Assembly (NCBI GenBank): GCA_002347685.1
Contig: DDWS01000013.1
Coordinates: 1 to 64,000 of the forward strand
Direction: 5' to 3'
DNA: 64,000 nt
From: Syntrophaceae bacterium UBA2280
Lineage (GTDB): Bacteria; Desulfobacterota; Syntrophia; Syntrophales; Smithellaceae
Positions within the stretch are counted from its first letter, which is position 1; each line of letters starts with the position of its first letter. Positions 13,224-22,038 of the stretch are shown here, piece by piece. The notes beneath the pieces are model-generated. The model did no database searches. It saw nothing but the letters and a program-made list of their open reading frames with translations, and was not told where the DNA came from. A program made the translations under genes and the position numbers.

Positions 13224-14291
13224 ATGAGTCGTCTGCGAATCAAAGCCGGACAAAAAGCCTATGAAATCATTCAGGACGGCGGTTTCACCTTCGATGCCGT
13301 CTGTGCGTACTTCGGCGCGGCGGTAGGCCCGAGATGGCTGATTGCCAGCGGCTTCGACCTGACACTGCTTTCACAGGGCCTGCTGGGACGAAAAAAGGCC
13401 GTTCATCTGATCGGCTCCTCGGCCGGCGCCTGGCGATTTGCCGCGTGGATTCAGCCTCAGGCAGACGAGGCCTACCGGAAATTTTTAAACGCCTACATCA
13501 GCGTCGGCTATACCCGGCAGGACACACCCGCCACCATCCTGGAAAAATTCACGCACATCATGAATGAGTACATCGAAGACGACGCTCTGTCTTTCGCACT
13601 GGCCAACAAGCGCTATCGCCTGTCCGTCATCACAGCCCGTGCGAGAGGACTGGTCGCAGCCGATACCCTGTGGCTGCAGAAAACCGCCCTGGCCGCCTGT
13701 TTCGTGATGAATTTTTTCAGCCGCAACAGCCTTTTCACGTTTGCGGAACGCGTCGTATTTTACGACGGCTCCAAACCGCCGCCCTTCTGCCTGCATCCGC
13801 AATACCGTGGACGTTATGTCAAAATCAACGAGGCGAATTTCAAATTCTCGGTCATGGCATCCGGCGCGATTCCGCTTGTGGTCGCCGGTGTGAAAAACAT
13901 TTACGGCGCACCCCGCGGCGTATATCGCGACGGCGGACTGATTGATTATCACCTCTCACAGCCCTTCGCATCCAAAGAAAACGACCTGGTGTTGTTCTTT
14001 CATCATCAAGAAAGGATCATCCCCGGCTGGCTTGACAAAAAAGTCAAGCGGCGCGTCCCCGACGCGGAAACATTGAAAAACGCGGTGATGATCTTCCCGA
14101 CGCCAAGTTTCATCGACAAACTGCCGGACGGCAAAGTGCCGGACCGCGACGATTTTTCAACCTACGTCGACGATCCGGCACAACGAATCCGCAAATGGCG
14201 CGAGACCGTGGAACTGTCCGCACCCCTGGGTGAAGATTTTCTGGAACTCGTCGAGTCCGGTAAAATCCGGGATGTGGTGGAGAAGATGTAG
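13224..14291 (+). CDS. Patatin-like phospholipase family protein
   Basis: Predicted serine hydrolase of the patatin fold, 355 residues from the ATG at 13224 (GGAG six bases upstream; the frame is open back to 13077 but that part is not protein-like). The catalytic dyad is visible: nucleophile Ser in GSSAG near residue 63 and Asp in DGGLIDYH near 237. The family usually starts with an oxyanion glycine loop; here FDAVCAYFGAAVGPR takes that place. No signal peptide is seen, so it is probably cytosolic or peripherally membrane-bound. It is transcribed divergently from proA. The substrate is unknown. The stop lies inside a 13-base perfect inverted repeat. Confidence 0.75.
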   Translation: MSRLRIKAGQKAYEIIQDGGFTFDAVCAYFGAAVGPRWLIASGFDLTLLSQGLLGRKKAVHLIGSSAGAWRFAAWIQPQADEAYRKFLNAYISVGYTRQDTPATILEKFTHIMNEYIEDDALSFALANKRYRLSVITARARGLVAADTLWLQKTALAACFVMNFFSRNSLFTFAERVVFYDGSKPPPFCLHPQYRGRYVKINEANFKFSVMASGAIPLVVAGVKNIYGAPRGVYRDGGLIDYHLSQPFASKENDLVLFFHHQERIIPGWLDKKVKRRVPDAETLKNAVMIFPTPSFIDKLPDGKVPDRDDFSTYVDDPAQRIRKWRETVELSAPLGEDFLELVESGKIRDVVEKM

Positions 14292-14316
14292 GGAACGGTC
14301 TGTGACCGTTCCCTAC
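14288..14316. repeat. Perfect 13-base inverted repeat at the patatin-gene stop
   Basis: GTAGGGAACGGTC and GACCGTTCCCTAC flank a three-base loop TGT. The left arm contains the TAG stop of the patatin-like gene. No T-run follows on either strand, so this is not a standard intrinsic terminator, although the hairpin would be strong in RNA. Heptamer-type repeats (GGCTATA, CCTATCG) follow to 14410. Confidence 0.7.
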
Positions 14317-14417
14317 AGGCTATAGGCTATAGGCCATAAACTGAGGCTCATCCAGATGGCTCAAATCTAATTTTCCCCTATCGCCCCTCGCCTATCGCCT
14401 ATCGCCCGAGGTATTTT

Positions 14418-15338
14418 ATGCTTATTCAGGAACTTCTAGACATCTATACGGCCTGCACGCTTTGTCCGCGCGCCTGCGGGGTGGACCGCACGAAGGGCGA
14501 GACGGGCTATTGCCGCCTGCCTGCCGACATCGTCATGGATTGCGCGCTGGCGCACCATGGAGAAGAACCGCCATTGTCCGGGACGTGCGGGGCAGGAACC
14601 ATTTTCCTTTCATCGTGCAATCTCGGCTGCGTCTTTTGCCAGAATTATCAGATTTCCCACGGCACCCGGGGTCGCTCCCTGAGCGTTTTACAGCTGGCCC
14701 GCGTCATGCTGGATCTGCAAAAAACAGGCTGTCACAATATTGAACCGGTAACTCCGACACCCCAGATGCCTTTGATCATGGAGGCCCTGTGCATGGCGCG
14801 CGCGCAGGGGCTCACCGTCCCTTTGGTCTATAACTGCGGCGGGTATGAAAATCCCGACGTGGTCCGCATGCTCGATGGCATGGTCGACATTTATCTGCCT
14901 GATTTCAAATACGGCCTGGAAGAAGACGCCGTCTTGTTTGCCGATGCCCCCGGCTATCCCCGGTTCGCGCTCGAATCCATCCGCGAAATGGTGCACCAGG
15001 TGGGGGATGATCTCAAAATCGAAAATGGCGTAGCCTCCGGCGGCATCATCGTGCGACACCTCGTTATGCCCGGCCGCCTGGACAATTCGCGCGAGGTGCT
15101 CCGGATGCTTAAGGATATTTCAACAAATATCCCCGTCAGCCTGATGTCACAATACACGCCGACACCCAAAGTGAAAAGCCATCCGCAACTGGGTCGCCGT
15201 TTGACATCCGCCGAATATCAGAGCATGGTCGATTTCGCGCTGGATCTGGGCTTTGAAAACCTTTTCATCCAGGAAGTGAATACTTTTGAGCTCACACCGG
15301 ATTTCGGTTCCGACGATCCTTTTGGTAATAAAACCTGA
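14418..15338 (+). CDS. Radical SAM protein, PflX/COG1313-type
   Basis: The 306-residue protein has an N-terminal cysteine group CTLCPRACGVDR and then the radical SAM cluster motif CNLGCVFC (C-x3-C-x2-C) near residue 75. This matches the group annotated as pyruvate formate-lyase-activating-like proteins of unknown substrate. It should bind a [4Fe-4S] cluster and cleave S-adenosylmethionine. No glycyl-radical enzyme is nearby, so an activase role is unsupported. GAGG precedes the ATG. The spacer upstream is 7-base repeat DNA. The family is confidently recognised; the reaction is not known. Confidence 0.8.
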   Translation: MLIQELLDIYTACTLCPRACGVDRTKGETGYCRLPADIVMDCALAHHGEEPPLSGTCGAGTIFLSSCNLGCVFCQNYQISHGTRGRSLSVLQLARVMLDLQKTGCHNIEPVTPTPQMPLIMEALCMARAQGLTVPLVYNCGGYENPDVVRMLDGMVDIYLPDFKYGLEEDAVLFADAPGYPRFALESIREMVHQVGDDLKIENGVASGGIIVRHLVMPGRLDNSREVLRMLKDISTNIPVSLMSQYTPTPKVKSHPQLGRRLTSAEYQSMVDFALDLGFENLFIQEVNTFELTPDFGSDDPFGNKT

Positions 15339-15345
15339 ATTTGCC

Positions 15346-15375
15346 TTGACACCGCCTTGCGATCCTTTCTATAGT
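15346..15375 (+). promoter_or_regulatory. Sigma-70-type promoter of the Wzi-like gene
   Basis: A perfect -35 box TTGACA (15346-15351) and the -10 box TATAGT (15370-15375, five of six consensus bases) are separated by 18 bases. The predicted transcript would begin near 15382, about 24 bases before the chosen ATG at 15406. The boxes overlap the end of the radical SAM gene only at its last codons or just after, so the Wzi-like gene is likely an independent unit. Confidence 0.65.
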
Positions 15376-15405
15376 CAGCGGAAAAATCATTGCGGAGTCC
15401 TTTCC

Positions 15406-16956
15406 ATGAAAAAGCAACGTCTCAGCCCCCTGCTCGTCTTGTTGGTGATCGTTTTTATTTGTGTGAATCCCGATCGGTCCTCTGCCGCATCCTCCGTAAA
15501 CGTGCCGCTGGATCACCCGATTTACCGGACACTGGATTTCTGGGCGGCAAAGGGACTGGTTTCAGGCAACCTCGCCTCCATGCGGCCGGTGACCAGAAAA
15601 GAAGCCGGCCGTCAGATCGCAGAGGTTTTAAAGCAATGCGGGCAGAAGACCGCGGGAGAGGCAAGCTGCCGGGATGCGGACTTCTGGGCGAAGCATTTCA
15701 TAAGTGAAGTGGACGAGGCCGTCGCGCCCGATTCGGCCCCCGCATGGGCCGTCAAACCGATCGACAGTATCCGGGGTGGGTACACCTATCTCGACGGTCC
15801 CTTCACCGTGTACAACAACGAAGGAATTGACTTATCCAGGGGGCACAACCTCGTTTTGCGCACTCAGTCTTATGCGAATCTCTGGCGGCACTTCAGTGTT
15901 TTTGCGGAACCGGCCTTCATCTACAATCAGAAATTCGGCAGCGAAGAAAACGAACGGAGCACCCTGCGGCTGCATAAAGGCTACGCCAAAGCCACGGCAG
16001 GTCCGCTGGAATTGCTTGTAGGACGGGATTCGCTGTGGTGGGGCCCCGGATATCACGGGGCGCTTTTGATGTCGAACAACGCACATCCTTTCGATATGAT
16101 CAAATTGTCCAACCCCGAACCGGCAACGCTGCCCTGGCTTTTACGTTACGCGGGACCGGTTCAGTTCAATCTGATTTTTTCGCAGCTCAACGACGAACGT
16201 CACGGGCTTGAGCTGGCCAATCCTTTTCTTTACGGCTTGCGCCTTAATCTGAAACCGCACCGTTTCTTGGAAATCGGCATGTCCCATCTCGTGCAGTTCG
16301 GCGGGCCGGGGCGCAGGGATATGAGCGTATCGGAAATTTTCAAAACGCTGTACAGCAATGCCAATCACGACCTTGAAAAAACCGACAGCAATCAGCAGTT
16401 CTCCGTGGATCTGGCGCTGACGCTTCCGGATCTGGCAAAACATCTGAAGGTCGTCGACGGTGTAAAACTTTATCTAGAAATTGGAGCGGAGGATAGCGGC
16501 TATCCGCCGGACCGGCGGGCGTACGTCACCGGTTTCGCGCTCTACCGGCTATTCGGATTGGACAACACCGCGCTGCGTGCGGAATACGCCATCATGTCAC
16601 CGTATAGCGTCCCCACTGCGTGGTACGACCACGCCTGGTATCCGATGCGTTATGAGGGCAGGGTTTTCGGGCATCACGCGGGCAGTGACGCAGAGGACAT
16701 CTTTTTGGAATGGTCTCAGGATTTTGAGAAGGCGGGATACAAGATCGGGTTTGACCGCGAACGAAGCGGCGTGCAAACCCGCAGGGAGAGCGTACAAAAC
16801 AAAGATCAGTTTTATGCGGAGCTGGGTTACAGTTTCATCGAGCGGTTACGGGTAACGGGCAGGTACACATTTGAAAACATCACCAATTACCAAAATACGG
16901 TCGGCGCCGACCAAAGAAACCATTATTTCGGACTGGAAGCAGTGTACATGTTTTAG
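15406..16956 (+). CDS. Capsule assembly Wzi-family outer-membrane protein
   Basis: A 516-residue protein starting at ATG 15406, which gives a clean Sec signal peptide ending near SSAAS; the frame is open back to 15286 but that extension overlaps the upstream gene. It contains the Wzi-type core GRDSLWWGPGYHGALLMSNN around residue 205, followed by many alternating beta-strand segments and a C-terminal strand ending YFGLEAVYMF, typical of outer-membrane barrels. Wzi of Klebsiella anchors capsule at the surface. Here it sits on the plus strand facing the minus-strand polysaccharide region. Its own strong promoter suggests separate expression. Confidence 0.8.
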   Translation: MKKQRLSPLLVLLVIVFICVNPDRSSAASSVNVPLDHPIYRTLDFWAAKGLVSGNLASMRPVTRKEAGRQIAEVLKQCGQKTAGEASCRDADFWAKHFISEVDEAVAPDSAPAWAVKPIDSIRGGYTYLDGPFTVYNNEGIDLSRGHNLVLRTQSYANLWRHFSVFAEPAFIYNQKFGSEENERSTLRLHKGYAKATAGPLELLVGRDSLWWGPGYHGALLMSNNAHPFDMIKLSNPEPATLPWLLRYAGPVQFNLIFSQLNDERHGLELANPFLYGLRLNLKPHRFLEIGMSHLVQFGGPGRRDMSVSEIFKTLYSNANHDLEKTDSNQQFSVDLALTLPDLAKHLKVVDGVKLYLEIGAEDSGYPPDRRAYVTGFALYRLFGLDNTALRAEYAIMSPYSVPTAWYDHAWYPMRYEGRVFGHHAGSDAEDIFLEWSQDFEKAGYKIGFDRERSGVQTRRESVQNKDQFYAELGYSFIERLRVTGRYTFENITNYQNTVGADQRNHYFGLEAVYMF

Positions 16957-17241
16957 GGGTAAGGAGTGGTGGTTCATAGCTCATAGCTCATAGCTCGTGG
17001 CTCATGGCCTATAGCCAAATGCCTATTGCCTGGCGCGAAGCGCCACAACTTTCAACTTTAAACCTGAAACCTTAAACGTTGTTCCCATAGCCGCTAACGG
17101 CATGTCAACGCTGCTGTGTCATTTCGAAGGAGTCTTGACGACTGAGAAATCTAAGATTTCTCCCTTCAGTCGAAATGACACGACTTACTTGAAACAACTC
17201 TGACCTCTGACCTCTGATCTCTGACCTCTGACTTCTTACGC
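16957..17241. repeat. Composite intergenic repeat block
   Basis: No gene. Order of modules: 7-base units CATAGCT, CATGGCC and CCTATAG (about 16973-17032), TGGCGC palindrome (about 17034-17048), the AAACGTTGTTCCCAT block, the 64-base palindrome (17117-17180) and TCTGACC units (17199-17235). It separates two convergent transcription units, but no T-rich terminator hairpin is seen. Confidence 0.75.
17117..17180 (+). repeat. 64-base dispersed palindrome, copy 2
   Basis: Arms TGTCATTTCGA and TCGAAATGACA intact; core GAGAAATCT-A-AGATTTCTC perfect. The right half reads CCCTTCAG instead of CCCTGCGG. Confidence 0.85.
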
Positions 17242-17769
17242 CTAAAACGGATTAATACTGCGGGCGCCGAAACTTTCCTTCAATCCGAATTTCCAGGCGC
17301 CGTCTTCCGCATACATTTTCAACACAGCCGGTTTTTCGGACTTTTTGTGCAAAACGATAATACGAGCTTCCTGTGATTTGATTTTCCCCATCGTCCATTT
17401 AGAATCTTCCAGCACCATACCCGGATCAAACGCGGTTAAAAAACTATCCCAATAGGCCGTCGCGTTGGGGCCGCCGGTTTCAAAATCTTCAAGCAACTGC
17501 TCTTTTGTGTAAATCACCCCGGCTTTCTTCGACGCATCCGCTACATCATCGATAATTTTTTTCCGGGACGAGGAAGAAAGCGTGCTCCATGTTAACGGGT
17601 AGTTCTTCTGCCGTATGGCCTTAAAAAAGTTTTCAGCAGCTGAAAGAATCGTGTCGTGCCGGGCCGGATCGTCCGGCGGCTGGACCATTGGCGCCGCACA
17701 GCCACACAAACACACAAAAAAACACAACGTGATGATGATGGTAAGGATTTTATTCATCTTGTTCAACAT
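17242..17769 (-). CDS. Hypothetical lipoprotein
   Basis: A 175-residue protein not recognised beyond its topology. The N-terminus is a lipoprotein signal with lipobox LCGC near residue 24, followed by a Pro-rich linker. The rest is soluble, with a helical segment (ILSAAENFFKAIRQKNYPLTW, near 41-60) and a strand-rich end. The pattern of a short ligand-binding-like domain with repeated Trp and Phe resembles small NTF2-like lipoproteins, but this is only an impression. It is followed upstream, on the same strand, by two small exported proteins and the SLBB exporter, so it may belong to that envelope set. Confidence 0.7.
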   Translation of the reverse strand: MLNKMNKILTIIITLCFFVCLCGCAAPMVQPPDDPARHDTILSAAENFFKAIRQKNYPLTWSTLSSSSRKKIIDDVADASKKAGVIYTKEQLLEDFETGGPNATAYWDSFLTAFDPGMVLEDSKWTMGKIKSQEARIIVLHKKSEKPAVLKMYAEDGAWKFGLKESFGARSINPF

Positions 17770-17772
17770 TCA

Positions 17773-18087
17773 TCAATGAACGGAGGGAGGGATCACCGCG
17801 CCGTCTCCGCCTCCGCCGCCGGAGCCCAGAAGCAAAGCGGCAACAACGGCAAGCAAAACGACACCGGCGATGATCGTGCCTGTTTTCATACCGGCGGACA
17901 TCCCCTTGCCCTCGGTCGAACCGGCGGAAGCAGCCCCAGCTGTTTCGACTTTCGTTTCAACTTTCGTTTCGACTGTGGATTCGACTTTGGACTCAACGCC
18001 GCTCGACGGTCCCTGACTGAAAACCAAGGTGGATGAGAAACTGACAAAGAAAATGACTGCTAAAAACACGCTAAACATTTTTTTCAT
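17773..18087 (-). CDS. Small exported protein with VET repeats and one membrane segment (unknown)
   Basis: A 104-residue protein. An N-terminal signal peptide (ends near VFSQG) is followed by a Glu/Thr/Val-rich repeat (KVES, TVET, KVET, KVET; about 33-50), the motif GMSAGMKTGTIIAG (about 63-76), a hydrophobic segment VVLLAVVAALLLG and a glycine run ending in DGAVIPPSVH. AAAGGAG lies 8 bases before the start. It is clearly related to the 84-residue protein encoded at 18242-18496: both carry G-x-MSAGMK-x-G followed by a hydrophobic stretch. Nothing known was recognised. It could be a membrane-tethered surface or export accessory; function is not assigned. Confidence 0.65.
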   Translation of the reverse strand: MKKMFSVFLAVIFFVSFSSTLVFSQGPSSGVESKVESTVETKVETKVETAGAASAGSTEGKGMSAGMKTGTIIAGVVLLAVVAALLLGSGGGGGDGAVIPPSVH

Positions 18088-18241
18088 CGCGAGTTCTCCT
18101 TTAAAAAATATGGGCTATGGGCTATGGGCGGGAAGCAACATGGAAAGGTTAACAAATGGAAGAAAGCCAGCGCGGATTAGCGCCATGAGCTTCATGCATT
18201 CACTGAAAACTTGAATATTTATAACTTTATTCGTCTTATCA

Positions 18242-18496
18242 TTAATGAAATATCGGTGCAGGCGCATCCGCACCCGGCCCGCTGAGAACCGCTATCAGCA
18301 CGCCGGCAATCACAAGCGCTCCGATGACAATGGAACCGGCCTTCATCCCCGCAGACATCTCCCCGCCGGTCTTTTCTCCGGCGGTTACAGCCCCGGCCGT
18401 TTTCTGAGGCTCGGCTTTCTCCTCACAAAATACGCCGGACGGCATCACGGCAATCAAAAGCAGCAACACAAATAAAACACTCACGACCTTTTTCAT
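18242..18496 (-). CDS. Small exported protein, paralog of the 17.8 kb protein (unknown)
   Basis: An 84-residue product with signal peptide (MKKVVSVLFVLLLLIAVMPS, cleavage near VFCEE), a short Ala/Gly/Lys/Glu linker, the shared motif GEMSAGMKAGSIVIG (about 47-61), a hydrophobic stretch ALVIAGVLIAVLSG and the tail APAPIFH. It lacks the VET repeat of its neighbour. GGGAGG precedes the start. It lies 78 bases downstream of the SLBB exporter and could be cotranscribed with it. No family was recognised. Confidence 0.65.
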   Translation of the reverse strand: MKKVVSVLFVLLLLIAVMPSGVFCEEKAEPQKTAGAVTAGEKTGGEMSAGMKAGSIVIGALVIAGVLIAVLSGPGADAPAPIFH

Positions 18497-18573
18497 GCAA
18501 AACCTCCCGAATAATTCAAAACAACCCGGAAATCAAAACGTTTAATCAACCAGTATCTTCTATCGGCTCTTTC

Positions 18574-21468
18574 TTAAAATAACTTGATGATCACGCCGGC
18601 CACCACCGCCGTATTCATGAGAATCTGCGTAATATCGCGAATTTCCCTCAGCCAGGCGATCCTTCCCACTTTTTCCGGGACCACAATGATATCGCCCGGT
18701 TCGATGTAGTGTTCCTCTATAGCAGAAAAGGCCGACATTTCCAAACGTTCATTTCGCTCATTCCACTTGATCAAACCCCGATAGGCTTTGCGAGCGCTTC
18801 CGTCTACCTTGAGGATAAACACGTTTCGCGAATCAGCATACTCGGAAAATCCGCCGCTCATATTCACATAATCCAGATAATCGGCTTTTGCGGAAAACAC
18901 ATAGGCACCCTGTCCCATCACAGCGCCCATCACACTGACCACCGAGCTGCGTTCTGGAATGAACAAGGAGTCACCGTCTTCGAGTTCAATATCGAATTCA
19001 CTGCCTTTGAGAAGCCGCAGGTGCGCCAGCCGGATCGTCATCCGGCCCTTTGCCTCGACACCTTTCATTTTTTCAACCAACGCTTTTCTGTGTTCAATTT
19101 CAATCTTTTTGGCCTGGACCTCTTCCATCGACATCGAGGTGGAAATATCGCCCGCCCCTTCGATGAGTAGATCTCTTTCCAGCCGCTGCGCGATGTCCTT
19201 GAGGCTGCTGGCCTGATCCTGACGGACCCTTTCGCGGGTGAAAACGGCACCGCGCAGATACGCGTCGTCGGCATACCCGCCTGCCCGCTCAATCAGGGAA
19301 GAAAGCTTTTCGTTTTTTCTGACGATGTATCGCCCCGGGAAACGGACCTGTCCGGTCACATTGACATAATGTTCCCGCCGCCAGTCGGAAATCTGCCGCA
19401 CAAAAATCCGGTCATAGGGATTCAAGGCGATGTTATGCGCGGGATCTCCCGCGAGTGCCTTGCGAAGATCGATGTTGCGCGTTTCAATCCGGGCTCCCTG
19501 ATCCTTCTCCACAACCATCGAAGAGATCTCCGCGTTTTCCAGATAGGCTCCCTCCAAAACATTCCCCGCGGCAAAGATCAGATCCTTCACCGTCATTTTT
19601 CCTGAATAGCGATAAGAGCCGGGCCCAGTCACCGCGCCGTCCACGGATACCGTCTGATCATGGAATACCTCCGACAGAGCACGGATCGTAATGACATCTT
19701 CATCGCTGAGCAAAACATTATCCGCCTCGACTTCTTTGAGCGCCCCTGCGACACTGAAGTGAATCAGCTGGTATTGACGGTTTTCCCCCACACGTAGAAT
19801 TTGCGCCTTGTCCAGATACGCCTGCCGGGTTAGTCCGCCGGCGGCCAGAAGCGCGTCTTTGACCCGGAAATTGCCGATGAGGTCATACACGGCCGGTTTT
19901 CTCACTTCGCCTTCGATTGTAAAGGAAGGCTTGTCCTTGAAAAACCAGGCACTGAAAACCGTGATCTCATCTTTGGGCATCAACACCAGGTTGGCCGCAG
20001 GATCGCTGCCGTCGAGCATCTTGCCCAGATGAAACGGCATCAGCTTCGGCTCTTCGCTTGGCGGGTGGGATCGCTTGACAAGTGCGTATTTCAGATAAGG
20101 CTCCGGCAGCAGCTCTTCAATACTCTTAACAACCTCACCGAGCCGCATACCGGGTTTAAGTTCATACTTGCCGGGTTTTTTCACATGGCCTTGCAGGAAC
20201 ACGGCATTGACATCTGAATCAACGATTGAAAAAATCTTGACCAGATCCGCATCCTGAAGCCCGACTGCATGCGCCCGGCTCAAGTGCTTGTCGTCAATAT
20301 CGACCACAATCTGTTTTTCATTTTTAACAATCCGTTCAATCTGAATCTGCTGCGTATCGGCCGTGGGAATGATCCCGCCGGCCAGATCGATGACATACTG
20401 CAGTTCGTGCCTATCCTTCAATTCGTAAATCGCCGGCCGCTTCACGTTGCCCGCAATGCCGACCAGCGGTCCGGACACAGGCACAAAAATCACGTCGCCC
20501 GCCTGCAGGACACGATCATCCGACTTGTCGCCTTTGAGCAGAAGCTTGTAGAGATCAAACGACACGATCAATTGATCTTTTCTTTTCAACTGCACATTAC
20601 GAAGTGAACCAATATCCGAAGGCCCCCCCGCGATCAGCAGCGCGTCGGTGATCGTCGCGAAAGAACCGATCGTGTAAGCCCCGGGCCTTCTGACATCGCC
20701 TAAAACAAAAACGGGAATGGATTTGAGCGATCCCATCGAAATGTCCACACTCGCGCCGACAATCTGCGTAGCCTGATTGATCACGTGGGCGGACATCTGC
20801 TCATAGGTCATCCCCGCGACGGCAATCGGCCCGATCTGTGGAATCGTGATGTGCCCGTTGCGGTCCACGGTCAAATCGTATTGCGCGTTGATCCGGCCCC
20901 AAAGCATAATTTTTACTTCGTCTCCCGGTCCGATGACATACTGGGAGGATACAGGCATATCCTTGCGTTCGGTGATCAGGCGTATGGCAGCATCTCTGAA
21001 AAAATCGTGGCCGAAAGGCTTGAGATCCAACGGAATGTTCTGATACCTGCCCGTCTGCCGGGCGCGATCGAAAAGCGTCTGTTGCGGTTCAACAGCGGGC
21101 ATGCTTTCGAAACCGTCTATCGCGTCGGTCTCAGCAGGCTGCGAACCGTTTTTCCAGGCCTGGTTTTCTCCCGGCAGAGGTGTTTCACCTTTTTTCCGGT
21201 CTAGCAGTTCTTTGCCCCTGACAATATCTTCCACCTGCACGCCCTGGAACGAAGGTGATTGCCTAATCGTCTCCACCGCTTTCGGCGTCAGCGCGCCGGA
21301 AGAATTGGACAATGTCTGCTGCACAACCTGCTGCTGTTCGGGCGTCATTTGATTGAGCGCTTTGGTCTTCTGGTCCGCACTCAAGCGCTCCCACGACTGC
21401 GCCAAAACGGCATGCGGAAACATAAGCAAAAACAGCAACACGAACAACAAGGAATATCTTTTAATCAA
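18574..21468 (-). CDS. SLBB-domain polysaccharide export protein (Wza-like)
   Basis: Outer-membrane export protein for exopolysaccharide or capsule. The start is taken as TTG at 21468 because GGAGG lies seven bases upstream and this gives a clean signal peptide (IKRYSLLFVLLFLLMF, ending AVLAQ); an ATG at 21489 would place that GGAGG inside the gene. The product is 964 residues, much longer than E. coli Wza (about 380). A Poly_export domain begins near YVIGPGDEVKIMLWG (about 185) and several SLBB beta-grasp repeats follow, each with a G-x-V-x-x-PG-x-Y pattern (VRRPGAYTIG, VKKPGKYELK, VRKPAVYDL, VTGPGSYRYSG, VRFPGRYIV). A hydrophobic end ILMNTAVVAGVIIKLF may span the membrane. A Wzz-like gene follows on the same strand at 22.2 kb. 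Confidence 0.88.
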   Translation of the reverse strand: MIKRYSLLFVLLFLLMFPHAVLAQSWERLSADQKTKALNQMTPEQQQVVQQTLSNSSGALTPKAVETIRQSPSFQGVQVEDIVRGKELLDRKKGETPLPGENQAWKNGSQPAETDAIDGFESMPAVEPQQTLFDRARQTGRYQNIPLDLKPFGHDFFRDAAIRLITERKDMPVSSQYVIGPGDEVKIMLWGRINAQYDLTVDRNGHITIPQIGPIAVAGMTYEQMSAHVINQATQIVGASVDISMGSLKSIPVFVLGDVRRPGAYTIGSFATITDALLIAGGPSDIGSLRNVQLKRKDQLIVSFDLYKLLLKGDKSDDRVLQAGDVIFVPVSGPLVGIAGNVKRPAIYELKDRHELQYVIDLAGGIIPTADTQQIQIERIVKNEKQIVVDIDDKHLSRAHAVGLQDADLVKIFSIVDSDVNAVFLQGHVKKPGKYELKPGMRLGEVVKSIEELLPEPYLKYALVKRSHPPSEEPKLMPFHLGKMLDGSDPAANLVLMPKDEITVFSAWFFKDKPSFTIEGEVRKPAVYDLIGNFRVKDALLAAGGLTRQAYLDKAQILRVGENRQYQLIHFSVAGALKEVEADNVLLSDEDVITIRALSEVFHDQTVSVDGAVTGPGSYRYSGKMTVKDLIFAAGNVLEGAYLENAEISSMVVEKDQGARIETRNIDLRKALAGDPAHNIALNPYDRIFVRQISDWRREHYVNVTGQVRFPGRYIVRKNEKLSSLIERAGGYADDAYLRGAVFTRERVRQDQASSLKDIAQRLERDLLIEGAGDISTSMSMEEVQAKKIEIEHRKALVEKMKGVEAKGRMTIRLAHLRLLKGSEFDIELEDGDSLFIPERSSVVSVMGAVMGQGAYVFSAKADYLDYVNMSGGFSEYADSRNVFILKVDGSARKAYRGLIKWNERNERLEMSAFSAIEEHYIEPGDIIVVPEKVGRIAWLREIRDITQILMNTAVVAGVIIKLF

Positions 21469-21489
21469 TGTCAAACCTCCGAAGATCAT

Positions 21490-21639
21490 TCAATGTGCGC
21501 TTCGCGCGGGCTGCAGGCATAGGCTACGGACTATAGGCTATGGCGGCGCTTCGCGCAACCTTTTTAAACCAACTGCACATATCGCACTTTAACATCTGTT
21601 TTCGGCTGACCTTCGAGCAGATAGGCTGCCCGGCGTCGG
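21490..21639. repeat. Spacer with heptamers and a decayed DUF559 5' fragment
   Basis: 21505-21545 holds 7-base-type units (GGCATAG, GGCTACG, GGACTATAGG) and a GCGCTTCGCGC palindrome-like word. From about 21648 down to about 21595 the minus strand reads NMTDAGQPICSKVSRKQ, which matches NMTDAEQLVWSKVRRKQ of the DUF559 protein encoded just upstream. The match ends after the Gln, and no intact frame follows. This is the remnant of a second DUF559 copy. Confidence 0.6.
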
Positions 21640-22038
21640 TCATATTGCTTCACCTTCCTGCATCCCCCTCTTTTCTAAAGAAGGGGAGATTTTTAAATGC
21701 TCCTGAATTCTCTCAACTACTCCGTCAATGTTTTTGAGAATATCGATATCGGAAAAACGCAGCACATTCAATCCAAGCCCGTGAAGATACAAATCCCTCT
21801 CGTGGTCCTTTTTCATCCCGTCTTCCTCATAATGCTGCCCGCCATCGATTTCCAGAATGAGATTACCTTTCGGGCAGTAAAAGTCAACAATGTACCGGCC
21901 AATATTTTTCTGCCTGTAGAACTGCAGATCCCCCAGCTGTTTTCTCCGGACCTTCGACCAGACAAGCTGCTCGGCATCGGTCATATTGTTTCTCAGGTTC
22001 CGGGCAAGCGGTTTAAGTTTCCTGTCGAAGGGCAGCAT
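21640..22038 (-). CDS. DUF559 family endonuclease-like protein (Vsr/MutH-type fold)
   Basis: A 132-residue protein with the DUF559 pattern: NLRNNMTDAEQLVWSKVRRKQ at the N-terminus, then VDFYC and ILEIDGGQHYE (about 50-72), which supply the Asp and Glu-x-Asp of a PD-(D/E)xK nuclease core. No signal peptide. Such proteins are usually uncharacterised and scattered in genomes. The last 16 or so codons (ISPSLEKRGMQEGE) are encoded by a copy of the CCCCCTGCATCCCCC-type repeat, and another copy of the same repeat in the same orientation lies upstream of the gene, so it is bracketed by direct repeats. A decayed partial copy follows. Enzymatic activity is inferred, not shown. Confidence 0.8.
   Translation of the reverse strand: MLPFDRKLKPLARNLRNNMTDAEQLVWSKVRRKQLGDLQFYRQKNIGRYIVDFYCPKGNLILEIDGGQHYEEDGMKKDHERDLYLHGLGLNVLRFSDIDILKNIDGVVERIQEHLKISPSLEKRGMQEGEAI
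21649..21696 (+). repeat. GCATCCCCC-type repeat, copy inside the DUF559 3' end
   Basis: About 48 bases running TTCACCTTCCTGCATCCCCC, then TCTTTTCTAAAGAAGGGGAG and ATTTTTAA. It forms the C-terminal codons of the DUF559 gene. The copy at 22090-22136 matches it except for a few bases and has the same orientation. Confidence 0.8.

Noticed and set aside
14288..14316. Rho-independent terminator
   Set aside because: The hairpin is perfect but no T-run follows on either strand.
16973..17235. CRISPR-like array
   Set aside because: The tandem units are 7 bases long with no unique spacers and no cas genes are nearby.
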